A DNA stretch of 28,333 nt from a virus, in IMG/VR virus record IMGVR_UViG_3300037882_000953, positions 1-28,333 of that record, one strand, 5' to 3'. Below the pieces are notes generated by a model that had not been told where the DNA came from, ran no database searches, and saw only the letters and a program-made list of their open reading frames with translations. Of the stretch, positions 17,256-23,188 are shown piece after piece. The position numbers and the translations under genes are program-made. Positions within the stretch are counted from its first letter, which is position 1, and each line of letters begins with the position of its first letter.

Positions 17256-17302
17256 TGGCAAGAGAATAGAAACCTATTAATAACCTGAAGGAGAATCAGA
17301 CC

Positions 17303-17548
17303 ATGCTCACTTACTCTCAAGCACGCATCCATGCAATTTCTTGCGGTTTTGATTTGGCAAATACCGATGCTGTACCAATCGACAAAATTATTAGCAGAGC
17401 TAAATCAGGTAAAGGAGCTTGGTCCGCTGTAGATATTTTGCATCCTGAAGACCAGTCAGTTATCTGCCCCGCAGGATTTTGGATTGATGAAAAAGAAATT
17501 GAGGTTCTGCGCAGTATTGGTATTGACTATGTTATCATGGAAGACTGA
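17303..17548 (+). CDS. Unknown small protein (81 aa)
   Basis: ATG at 17303 is preceded by GAAGGAG about 8 bases upstream, an excellent ribosome site. The protein contains a DAVPIDKIISRAKSGKGAWSAVDIL segment and an ICPAGFWIDEKEIEVLRSIGIDYVIMED C-terminus, a mix of helices and strands with no membrane segment. I do not recognise a family. It is the first rightward gene and probably early. Confidence 0.7.
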   Translation: MLTYSQARIHAISCGFDLANTDAVPIDKIISRAKSGKGAWSAVDILHPEDQSVICPAGFWIDEKEIEVLRSIGIDYVIMED

Positions 17549-17550
17549 CA

Positions 17551-17716
17551 GGTTGTAAAGCATTGTAAAGCCAGCTAGATCAGGTCGGATCACGGAACTA
17601 ACCTAGCTGGATGGGATCGAACCACTAGATTGCCCCGATAGCTGCTAACACAATGGCAGCTATCTGATGCAATCCGCATCGTATCGGGCTATGCCCATAG
17701 ATTCTAGGATCAAATC
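17551..17716 (+). promoter_or_regulatory. Structured leader ahead of the 226-residue gene
   Basis: The gap holds CCAGCTAG (17571-17578) with CTAGCTGG (17603-17610), then a possible three-way junction: CCCGATA (17634-17640) with TATCGGG (17682-17688), enclosing GATAGCTGC/GCAGCTATC (17637-17645, 17656-17664; GATA/TATC compete with the outer stem) and GATGC/GCATC (17666-17670, 17676-17680). It sits just before a TAGGAT ribosome site. It may control translation. I recognise no known riboswitch. Confidence 0.5.
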
Positions 17717-18397
17717 ATGTCTATCATTGGAACTCGTCATTCTCTGTCTCTGTTCACTGCCGGCGAATCTAAGCCTGCCACTGGCCAGCGTCTGGCAAAG
17801 ATTGGATACAAGCAAACCGCTGCAATGACAAAAGCAGGCGAAATTGCGCCGCCGTCGGTTTGCGCATCAGTGCCGCAAGTTTCCGTGGATGATGTTCGCG
17901 CAAACATTGATCGTTTGTTGCCCTACATTGGCACGATGATTGAAAACGCGCAGGATGGCATCATCCGCAGTCTCTACGAATCCGCAGGACATACACTGAT
18001 TTCGGTGGATGATGCGGACATTTCGGTCAGCGCATGTATTTCGTATCTGGCAGCGGAAGCCGCAGGTGATCGGCTGAAGAAAGAAGTGATCGAACAATGG
18101 TTCGATAGCGAGGTGAGCGAGAATCTCACCGTGTTTCTGGCGGAAAAGCTCGGATTCTCCGAACTGACAGCCGAGAACATGAAAGTGGTGGATAAGCATG
18201 TGGCGATCTACCGCGCACTGATTGCATCGCTCGCTGGCGGCAAGACCATTCTCGAAACCAAGCAAATCAATGGTTGCAAGAAAGCGATTTCGTTGTCTGC
18301 ATCGGCAGATCGCATCGCACAACGGCTGACGGATCGGCTGATCGCAATGGAACAGCCGAAAAAGAAGATCGAAGAATTTCTGGATATTGGTGAATAA
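17717..18397 (+). CDS. Conserved-looking unknown protein (226 aa), GC-rich codons
   Basis: ATG at 17717 follows TAGGA with a spacing of 7. The protein is soluble and helical: a Ser/Thr/basic first 40 residues, then helices (for example VDDVRANIDRLLPYIGTMIENAQDGIIRSLYE), and a C-terminus with RLTDRLIAMEQPKKKIEEFLDI. Its codons are clearly richer in G and C (GCG, CTG, CGC, ATC) than those of the AT-rich genes to the right, as is typical of highly expressed phage genes that match host tRNAs. It has no motif I recognise. The strong leader and the large hairpin-rich region after it suggest tight control. Confidence 0.75.
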   Translation: MSIIGTRHSLSLFTAGESKPATGQRLAKIGYKQTAAMTKAGEIAPPSVCASVPQVSVDDVRANIDRLLPYIGTMIENAQDGIIRSLYESAGHTLISVDDADISVSACISYLAAEAAGDRLKKEVIEQWFDSEVSENLTVFLAEKLGFSELTAENMKVVDKHVAIYRALIASLAGGKTILETKQINGCKKAISLSASADRIAQRLTDRLIAMEQPKKKIEEFLDIGE

Positions 18398-18493
18398 CAC
18401 CGTGACAGGATTAGGGAGTGAAATAACTCCCTGATTCTCAGTGGATTCTATTTGTTTAGAATCTAGCGAGAATCAACGAAAGTAGACTGTCAG

Positions 18494-18512
18494 ACCGTTG
18501 GACCGTTGGACC
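18494..18512. repeat. Tandem 8-bp repeats (ACCGTTGG twice plus ACC)
   Basis: Two perfect direct repeats with a partial third. CAGACCGTT (18491-18499) is inverted as AACGGTCTG at 18751-18759, next to the second repeat set, so the two sets frame the hairpin region. Confidence 0.7.
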
Positions 18513-18570
18513 ATCGAGGTGGCACCTAACGGGTACTCGGTAGATTCTATGCTATACACACACTAGATTG

Positions 18571-18630
18571 TAGGGGTATAAAAAGATTTATTGATTTGAT
18601 ATTATTTCTCTATTAATTTTTATACCCCTA
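18571..18630. repeat. 14-bp perfect inverted repeat with AT-rich centre
   Basis: Arms of 14 bases (18571-18584 and 18617-18630) flank 32 AT-rich bases, and TTTT follows shortly after the right arm. It could be a terminator for the 226-residue gene, a cruciform, or an unwinding element. Confidence 0.65.
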
Positions 18631-18711
18631 TTTTAGACGCTAAGACCTAGGTAATCCTAGTGGATACCACCACTAGATTGAGGTAGTGTTAGATTCCCTA
18701 TACGGGCATGC

Positions 18712-18740
18712 TTGACAAACAGCATGCGGGTAGGTAGGGT
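18712..18740 (+). promoter_or_regulatory. Possible sigma70-like promoter
   Basis: TTGACA (18712-18717) and TAGGGT (18735-18740) are separated by 17 bases. The -10 match is weak. The tandem repeats at 18753-18774 would lie just downstream of the start, where a regulator could block it. Confidence 0.35.
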
Positions 18741-18752
18741 GGTCAGGGTCAA

Positions 18753-18774
18753 CGGTCTGGCGGTCTGGCGGTCC
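18753..18774. repeat. Tandem 8-bp repeats (CGGTCTGG twice plus CGGTCC)
   Basis: Two direct repeats with a partial third; they overlap AACGGTCTG, the inverted counterpart of the left set at 18491-18499. Confidence 0.7.
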
Positions 18775-18807
18775 ACATTCATAAACTTTTAAATCTTTTA
18801 ATCAATC

Positions 18808-18996
18808 ATGCAAGTTTCATTAGGTGGGTTAGTTAGAAGTAATGTAATCCCAAAAGCATTAGTATTAAAACTGATGATGGGGATATTTAATTTGCCCGCA
18901 TTAAGTGTAATGTTGCTATATAAACAACATGCAATTAAATATACTGAATATGGGATGACAGTAGAGGAATTTATATTATTAATGAAAAGTAGGTAA
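18808..18996 (+). CDS. Unknown small protein, AT-rich (62 aa)
   Basis: ATG at 18808 lacks a clear Shine-Dalgarno site; the upstream sequence is AT-rich. The sequence looks like a folded small protein (a hydrophobic LKLMMGIFNLPALSVMLLY middle, then MTVEEFILLMKSR). The middle could be a short membrane helix or buried. I do not recognise it. It stands just before the tRNA. Confidence 0.5.
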   Translation: MQVSLGGLVRSNVIPKALVLKLMMGIFNLPALSVMLLYKQHAIKYTEYGMTVEEFILLMKSR

Positions 18997-19016
18997 ATAA
19001 ATACTAATCAATCCTA

Positions 19017-19105
19017 GCACCGATGGCGAAATAGGTAAACGCAGCAGATTTAAAATCTGCTATGTCTGACGACATTTATGGGTTCGAGTCCCATTCGGTG
19101 CACCA
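19017..19105 (+). tRNA. tRNA-Leu (anticodon UAA)
   Basis: The acceptor arms are GCACCGA (19017-19023) and TCGGTGC (19095-19101), followed by an encoded ACCA end. The anticodon arm has stem GCAGA/TCTGC around the loop TTTAAAA, with anticodon TAA. GGTTCGAGTCCC forms the T-arm. The long variable arm (TGTCTGACGACA) is that of a class II tRNA, so leucine is the right call. Length 89 bases. Such a tRNA would help translate UUA codons in the AT-rich genes around it. Confidence 0.95.
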
Positions 19106-19145
19106 CCCAGCGCAACATGCGCAAATCAACCGGAGTTTATATATC

Positions 19146-19427
19146 ATGGAAGAAAACAATCTCAATGAAATTTATTATGAAACAAAGCCAATCGAAGCTA
19201 ATCATGTTTCACGTGCAAGAATCAAACAATTCTCACTTGGCATGTTCTATCTTATCTGGCTATGTGAAGCACAGATAGCATTAGATAAGGAATTGCCTGG
19301 TGATCTTGATCCAATTACAATCATTGGTGAGCAGTTTTTTGATCTTCTGAATGCCGAAGTAAAACAAAATACAATTCAAGGATTACGAAATCTTGCAGAT
19401 ACCCTAGAATACAGAGACAGTAACTGA
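19146..19427 (+). CDS. Unknown small protein (93 aa)
   Basis: The frame extends upstream into the tRNA, so I start at the ATG at 19146, which has CGGAG about 10 bases before. The protein is acidic and helical with an aromatic run in the centre (FSLGMFYLIWLCEAQIAL) and ends TLEYRDSN. No family is recognised. It may be a single-helix membrane or small regulatory protein. Confidence 0.65.
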   Translation: MEENNLNEIYYETKPIEANHVSRARIKQFSLGMFYLIWLCEAQIALDKELPGDLDPITIIGEQFFDLLNAEVKQNTIQGLRNLADTLEYRDSN

Positions 19428-19443
19428 CCTACGGGTCGCAATC

Positions 19444-19474
19444 TATACAATCCATATCATTTGTGGATTGTATA
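19444..19474. promoter_or_regulatory. Stem-loop in the gap before the Ala-rich protein
   Basis: TATACAATCCA (19444-19454) and TGGATTGTATA (19464-19474) are perfect 11-base arms around a 9-base loop. No U-tract follows. A second small hairpin GTCAGC/GCTGAC (19491-19496, 19500-19505) is nearer the next ribosome site, where it could influence translation. Confidence 0.5.
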
Positions 19475-19525
19475 CGTGGCAATCCTGCCAGTCAGCATAG
19501 CTGACAACAACTGGAGTTAGATACT

Positions 19526-19978
19526 ATGTCCACACCTCACATTCTCACTACTTCTCTCGCTGAAATTCGTTCATTCAACCCATGCGCAGACGGATGGCGA
19601 AATATTCTTAATGCTCGCAAACCTGCCTGCGATGCAGATTATCAAACACAGTTTCCGCTTGTAGATTGTTTGCAATCAAACAGCGTTTCTGATGTTTGCT
19701 GGTTACTTGGTAAGCGAAAGAAAGAAATTCAAATCTGCGTGAAATTTGCTCGCATGTGTGCAGATAGTGTGAAACACTTGAATACCGCATATAGTAGAAA
19801 AGCTGCTTATACTGCTGCTGCTGCTACTGATGCCGCTGCTTATGCTGATGCTGCTGCTGATGCTGCTGCTGCTGCTGCTTATGCTGCTGCTGATGCTGCT
19901 TATGCTTACAACAAACAAAAAGAACTAAACAAACAATTCCTCATCCAATGTATCAACGAATTCACCCGGAGTAACTAA
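19526..19978 (+). CDS. Unknown phage protein with Ala-rich repeat helix (150 aa)
   Basis: ATG at 19526 follows GGAGTTAG. Residues 1-90 look globular with several Cys and Trp (NPCADGWRNILNARKPACD, then VCWLLGKRKKEIQICVKFARMCADSV). Residues about 93-127 are Ala-rich with Tyr and Asp interspersed (AAYADAA-type), from a GCT/GCN codon tract at about 19801-19905, then a basic polar helix NKQKELNKQF. Ala-rich repeats of this kind occur in several phage hypothetical proteins and look like an extended helix; some resemble type I antifreeze sequences but without evidence of that function. The repeat tract may expand and contract by slippage. Confidence 0.75.
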   Translation: MSTPHILTTSLAEIRSFNPCADGWRNILNARKPACDADYQTQFPLVDCLQSNSVSDVCWLLGKRKKEIQICVKFARMCADSVKHLNTAYSRKAAYTAAAATDAAAYADAAADAAAAAAYAAADAAYAYNKQKELNKQFLIQCINEFTRSN

Positions 19979-19980
19979 TC

Positions 19981-20217
19981 ATGATCCACCCTTCCCGCAA
20001 TCAATTTCCCACAACCGCAATGGAAATTGCTACTGCAAATGCTCGCATGTTGCTGGAATCTGAACCACGACCTGCATTCGATTTGCTGGGGCATTGAGTT
20101 ATTTGTACCAATAACGATGCACCAGCAGGACAAAAGAATTACTCAGTAATCTTCAACTGTATGGGGAGCAAAGAACAAATCTTCGATGGTCGCCATTGGG
20201 ATAATTTCCCAGTCTAA
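19981..20217 (+). pseudogene. Small gene interrupted by an in-frame TGA (38 + 39 residues)
   Basis: ATG at 19981 (CGGAG upstream) reads 38 residues to the TGA at 20095-20097. The same frame then continues without a break for 39 more codons to TAA at 20215-20217, with protein-like sequence (NYSVIFNCMGSKEQIFDGRHWDNF). No ATG or GTG start lies near the second part; the next in-frame ATG is 20161. The simplest reading is one gene with a nonsense mutation, or a sequencing error. Read-through or a weak start such as ATT at 20101 is an alternative. Other genes here use TGA as an ordinary stop. Confidence 0.55.
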
Positions 20218-20246
20218 ATCGTAATCATCCTAACCTGGAACTAATC

Positions 20247-20558
20247 ATGGCACGCAAATCACCTGAGTCCATCAATCGCCTTGTCCTTTCCCAACAATTC
20301 GCATTGTTGAAATACATGGAAACAAATTATGTTTCCTCAGGACTTCTGGATACTGAGTTCGCAGTTAAAGCATCTGCCGACCTCAACATTCCACTTACTG
20401 CTGCAAACATTCACGGTAGCCGTGAAGCACTAGGTTTTAAATCCAATCGAGATTTGAAACGAGAGCAAGCAAAGCAACCTCGTAATCGTCTCGAACATAT
20501 CGAGCAACGATTGGAAAAACTGGAGTCGATGGCAAAAGAACTCGGCTGGAAAATCTAG
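20247..20558 (+). CDS. Unknown helical protein with C-terminal coiled coil (103 aa)
   Basis: ATG at 20247, with a weak GGAACT upstream. The N-terminal part looks like a winged-helix-like domain (INRLVLSQQFALLKYMETNY, then FAVKASADLNIPLTAANIHGSREALGF, the phrase 'ltaaniHgsREalgf' hinting at helix-turn-helix). The C-terminus (RLEHIEQRLEKLESMAKELGW) is a coiled coil with regular Leu. I suspect a small DNA-binding or oligomeric regulator. No family is assigned. Confidence 0.65.
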   Translation: MARKSPESINRLVLSQQFALLKYMETNYVSSGLLDTEFAVKASADLNIPLTAANIHGSREALGFKSNRDLKREQAKQPRNRLEHIEQRLEKLESMAKELGWKI

Positions 20559-20566
20559 CTGCCATC

Positions 20567-20686
20567 ATGACCAACAAAATCTTCCCTCGCAGATTAACAA
20601 CTGCCGGAAGATTTTGGTCCGCCTACGGGTTGGCCATTATCTTCTGTCTGGTGTTTTTCGGTTTTCAGTGGTTATCAGCTAACTAG
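20567..20686 (+). CDS. Small single-pass membrane peptide (39 aa)
   Basis: ATG at 20567 opens MTNKIFPRRLTTAGRFWSAY, then a hydrophobic segment GLAIIFCLVFFGFQWL (about residues 21-36), and stop TAG at 20684-20686. A basic N-terminus before one hydrophobic helix indicates an inner membrane peptide. It lies 8 bases after the previous gene and before AGGAG of the next. The role is unknown. Confidence 0.55.
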   Translation: MTNKIFPRRLTTAGRFWSAYGLAIIFCLVFFGFQWLSAN

Positions 20687-20696
20687 GAGTTTGGCT

Positions 20697-20918
20697 ATGT
20701 CATCATACTCATTTAATCCGCATCTTACAACTCCAGATCCAGATTCACCAATTGCCAATCAATGGTGGTCTGGGCTATCTTTTGCTCAACAAGAATTCAT
20801 TGACAGTTATTATCAAGTGAATTCTGTATCACCATATACAATTCTCCTAGCCTATCGTAGTCGAAATACCCTGCGGGCATTGCCAGATTGGCCTGAAACA
20901 TCATTCAATCAAATCTAG
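20697..20918 (+). CDS. Unknown small protein (73 aa)
   Basis: I use ATG at 20697, seven bases after AGGAG (20685-20689), rather than an upstream TTG. The protein opens MSSYSFNPHLTTPDPDSP and has a WWSGLSFAQQEFIDSYYQ helix with many aromatic residues. No family is recognised. Confidence 0.6.
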   Translation: MSSYSFNPHLTTPDPDSPIANQWWSGLSFAQQEFIDSYYQVNSVSPYTILLAYRSRNTLRALPDWPETSFNQI

Positions 20919-20931
20919 CCGAGAACAGTAA

Positions 20932-21090
20932 ATGTACGAAGCACCTTATAATTTCCGGCAACCTATAGATGATTACGGTAATCTCCTCACATCCTACACG
21001 TCCTCATCTTTCCAATCATGGACAATCTCCACCAGTGTTTATGGTGGATTTAGTCGTTGTGGATTCGATGATTTTGCATTGGTAATCTAA
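20932..21090 (+). CDS. Unknown small protein (52 aa)
   Basis: ATG at 20932 opens a 52-residue frame rich in Ser, Thr, Tyr and Phe (for example FQSWTISTSVYGGFSRCGFDDFALVI) that ends at TAA 21088-21090. It fills the gap between two genes on the same strand with 13-base gaps on each side. No strong Shine-Dalgarno site is visible. It is plausible but weakly supported. Confidence 0.45.
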   Translation: MYEAPYNFRQPIDDYGNLLTSYTSSSFQSWTISTSVYGGFSRCGFDDFALVI

Positions 21091-21103
21091 CTCAGGTGCT
21101 CTC

Positions 21104-21496
21104 ATGTCTGAAACTAAATTCCGACCCTATTTCTCCCCATCCGAACTAACTGAAATTATCCGATGCGTAAAAGCATCATCCACCAATCAATCATTGCTAG
21201 CTTATCTAGAAGCTTTTGCAATCAAAATCAAGCATGGAGTTATGCAACCACAACTAACAACTGCGCCAAGCCTAGAATCTAAACTAGGGTTAACTGGGTC
21301 ATCTATGTCTGCCCTGCCTGGCCCAGTACCACCAACACCTGCAGAACTTTACACTATTTGGAAATCTAATCCTGAATTCCTATCACCCCCACAACTATCA
21401 ATCGTCCACACTTATCGCTGGGAAAATGGATTAATGACAGATGAAGAATCCAGTAGATTTGAGACTGCATTGTTTGAATCTGGCCCATCAATCTAA
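21104..21496 (+). CDS. Unknown protein (130 aa)
   Basis: The start ATG (21104) follows AGGTG. Residues 10-50 are helical (SPSELTEIIRCVKASSTNQSLLAYLEAFAIKIKHGV), then a Pro/Ser/Leu linker, and a C-terminal helix with YRWENGLMTDEESSRFE. No motif is recognised. Neighbours suggest an early-gene set of unknown function. Confidence 0.65.
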   Translation: MSETKFRPYFSPSELTEIIRCVKASSTNQSLLAYLEAFAIKIKHGVMQPQLTTAPSLESKLGLTGSSMSALPGPVPPTPAELYTIWKSNPEFLSPPQLSIVHTYRWENGLMTDEESSRFETALFESGPSI

Positions 21497-21514
21497 CCAA
21501 CCTGAGATACTACC

Positions 21515-22549
21515 ATGAAGATTCTATGCGCACTTTCATCCATCGAATTCGATTGTTCCCACTTTCCAGGAACATTCTATTCTCGTGAACTTCATCACCC
21601 AATCTTTTCATTGCCCCAGAAGAAACTATTGGCTGCAACATCCAAATGGTCATCAGGTGAATTAACCACTACCGATAGCTACCTATTGTTCTTATCGTTG
21701 CTGCGAAGCAGCGATTTGATCGACTGGCGTGTTCCTGTAATCCGTACAGAACAAACAGATTCCATAATCGCAAACAACATGGAATCTCTTCTGCGTACAG
21801 TTATCAAACTCAACACCGTATCTGACCCGCAGGAAATCTTTCCTCACTATGCAATCTCCCAAGATACTCGCACACTTTCCAATGTCCGCTATTGGATTGA
21901 GAATTGGCAACATGCATACGATGAACACAAATCAGGGTACAAATCTGCCCATGAATCAGCCGCACTAATCCGCAGGGAGAACGCACTAGCACGGATGATT
22001 AAGAATCCGCATCGTCCAATCTCTGCATATTCTGGGGAACTTTCCATCTGGGCCGCAACCGCAGGATCTTTCCCTACATTCCTAGTTTCTTCCCCATTCG
22101 GTTCCTCCTTCGGTCAGCAAATCACATGCGCCGAATTCTGGAAAGAGATCATCGTTCGCTGCACTAAAAACGATTACATCTTCAGCATCCCAGATGGTGA
22201 CCTGATCGAGCTAATCGAGCATTGCGAAGAAAACATTCCAATCGGCTCAATCTACTCTCATGCACTGTTCAAAATCCTGCGTGATGCGCAATCCAGAAAG
22301 CGAAATTTCCTAGATATTGGCGACCCAGATGTCAAAAGTTCCTACAGCCTAATCTCTGCGGGCGCCAGTGTAGAATCCGCCAACATGAAAGCATTGGTTG
22401 ATTCTGCACCTAGCGAAGAGCCAAAACTGGAGCAATATCCTAGCAGATTCGCATTCCAGAAAGCTAAGCTGCGTTGGGATATGGCAAAGAAGTATGGTAA
22501 AGATACGCCGGAGGCTGATGATGCGACCAGTACAGATGTCCCAATTTGA
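21515..22549 (+). CDS. Unknown large protein (344 aa)
   Basis: It is the largest gene before the helicase. It opens MKILCALSSIEFDCSHFPG, with mixed Cys and His, has a SNVRYWIENWQHAYDEH segment and a long helix LIRRENALARMIKNPHR near the centre, and ends in a Lys/Asp-rich tail (ATSTDVPI). No catalytic motif is visible. It may be a DNA-metabolism or replication accessory protein given its proximity to the helicase, but this is only a guess. It overlaps the next gene by 29 bases. Confidence 0.7.
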   Translation: MKILCALSSIEFDCSHFPGTFYSRELHHPIFSLPQKKLLAATSKWSSGELTTTDSYLLFLSLLRSSDLIDWRVPVIRTEQTDSIIANNMESLLRTVIKLNTVSDPQEIFPHYAISQDTRTLSNVRYWIENWQHAYDEHKSGYKSAHESAALIRRENALARMIKNPHRPISAYSGELSIWAATAGSFPTFLVSSPFGSSFGQQITCAEFWKEIIVRCTKNDYIFSIPDGDLIELIEHCEENIPIGSIYSHALFKILRDAQSRKRNFLDIGDPDVKSSYSLISAGASVESANMKALVDSAPSEEPKLEQYPSRFAFQKAKLRWDMAKKYGKDTPEADDATSTDVPI

Positions 22550-22754
22550 ATTCAGATATCAAGCTCGCAATGTAGCAGAGCATAAAATCATCCCAAACAC
22601 TGCCCCATACAACCGTCAATTCTCTGATGGTGCATGGTTTTCATTCCACAAATTCTCTAAAAAATCCATGTATGCTTTCCTCTACGGGTCATTCTCAGAA
22701 TCACTAACCTGGAATGATTTTTTCAATTGCTACCTTATGGGCGGAGAATTGTGA
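22521..22754 (+). CDS. Unknown small protein (77 aa)
   Basis: The start ATG at 22521 lies 6 bases after CCGGAGG, so it is preferred to an upstream ATG at 22518. It begins inside the end of the previous gene. The protein has an aromatic, basic core (FSFHKFSKKSMYAFLYGSF) and ends in a membrane-like or beta-strand CYLMGGEL. The stop TGA overlaps the next ATG by one base. Confidence 0.55.
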   Translation: MRPVQMSQFEFRYQARNVAEHKIIPNTAPYNRQFSDGAWFSFHKFSKKSMYAFLYGSFSESLTWNDFFNCYLMGGEL

Positions 22755-23188
22755 TGAGCGCACCTAGTAACAAAGTCAAGTTTATTAGCCAGTCTCGCAA
22801 TGAGTTTAAACCACTTATCGCTCCTCAACCTCCACGTTCAACATCCCATCTTCACCACAACATTTACAATCAAATCCAGCTAGATTGGTATATTCCACCA
22901 GAGGATCGCCATAAGCTATCTAATTATTACATCCTTCATTGGACACCAGAATATCTATTCTCCTCCTGGGGTCAATATCGCCCAATTGTACGAGAAGGTA
23001 TTACTTACCTAATCATCTATCATCGCTGTCATCCAGAAGAATTGCGTGGACGTAAAGTAGTTCTGCTATCATTCCGTAAATTGCCTGATATGAAAACTGG
23101 CTACGTCCTTGTAACTCCTGCAAAGAATGCAATGGAATATATTAGGCCAGAAGATCAGAAATCTATGTTGCCACCAGGAGATTCATGA
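22754..23188 (+). CDS. Unknown protein (144 aa)
   Basis: ATG at 22754 follows GGCGGAG and shares a base with the previous TGA. The protein is basic with aromatic residues and a central LDWYIPPEDRHKLSNYYILHWTPEYLF stretch, then strands with REGITYLIIYH. No family is recognised. The C-terminus overlaps the next start as ATGA. The tight coupling suggests a joint role for this cluster of small genes. Confidence 0.65.
   Translation: MSAPSNKVKFISQSRNEFKPLIAPQPPRSTSHLHHNIYNQIQLDWYIPPEDRHKLSNYYILHWTPEYLFSSWGQYRPIVREGITYLIIYHRCHPEELRGRKVVLLSFRKLPDMKTGYVLVTPAKNAMEYIRPEDQKSMLPPGDS

Larger units (their letters stand above)
16919..17302. other. Divergent control region between late and rightward genes
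   Basis: No gene is credible here (384 bp). It holds the element copy A at 16937-16964, a short hairpin GTCC/GGAC at 16985-16995, an AT-rich stretch 17020-17050, tandem 10-mers at 17168-17187 and 17201-17220, and a 7-base inverted repeat (17237-17243 with 17249-17255, 5-base loop) that looks like an operator. I expect divergent promoters here, but no pair of good -35/-10 hexamers is obvious on the plus strand. Confidence 0.6.
18398..18807. other. Gene-free stretch rich in inverted repeats; candidate origin or regulatory RNA
   Basis: No credible gene is present. Perfect arms are: 18413-18419 with 18426-18432; 18433-18439 with 18468-18474 enclosing 18444-18450 with 18457-18463; TAGGGGTATAAAAA (18571-18584) with its complement (18617-18630) around an AT-rich 32-base loop; 18657-18663 with 18670-18676; GCATGCT (18706-18712) with AGCATGC (18721-18727). 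Tandem 8-base repeats stand at 18494-18512 and 18753-18774. The AT-rich centre flanked by repeats is like a replication origin; a non-coding RNA or terminator array is an alternative. Confidence 0.55.

Noticed and set aside
17255-17283. A TTGGCA / TAATAA promoter just ahead of the 81-residue gene
   Set aside because: The transcript would start on or after the ribosome site, leaving no usable leader.
19062-19145. Upstream extension of the 93-residue gene into the tRNA
   Set aside because: The extension would translate tRNA sequence; the ATG at 19146 with CGGAG is better.
19801-19905. GCT/GAT repeats as a CRISPR or tandem repeat array
   Set aside because: The repeats are in-frame codons of an Ala-rich protein segment; there are no spacers or repeat units of CRISPR size.
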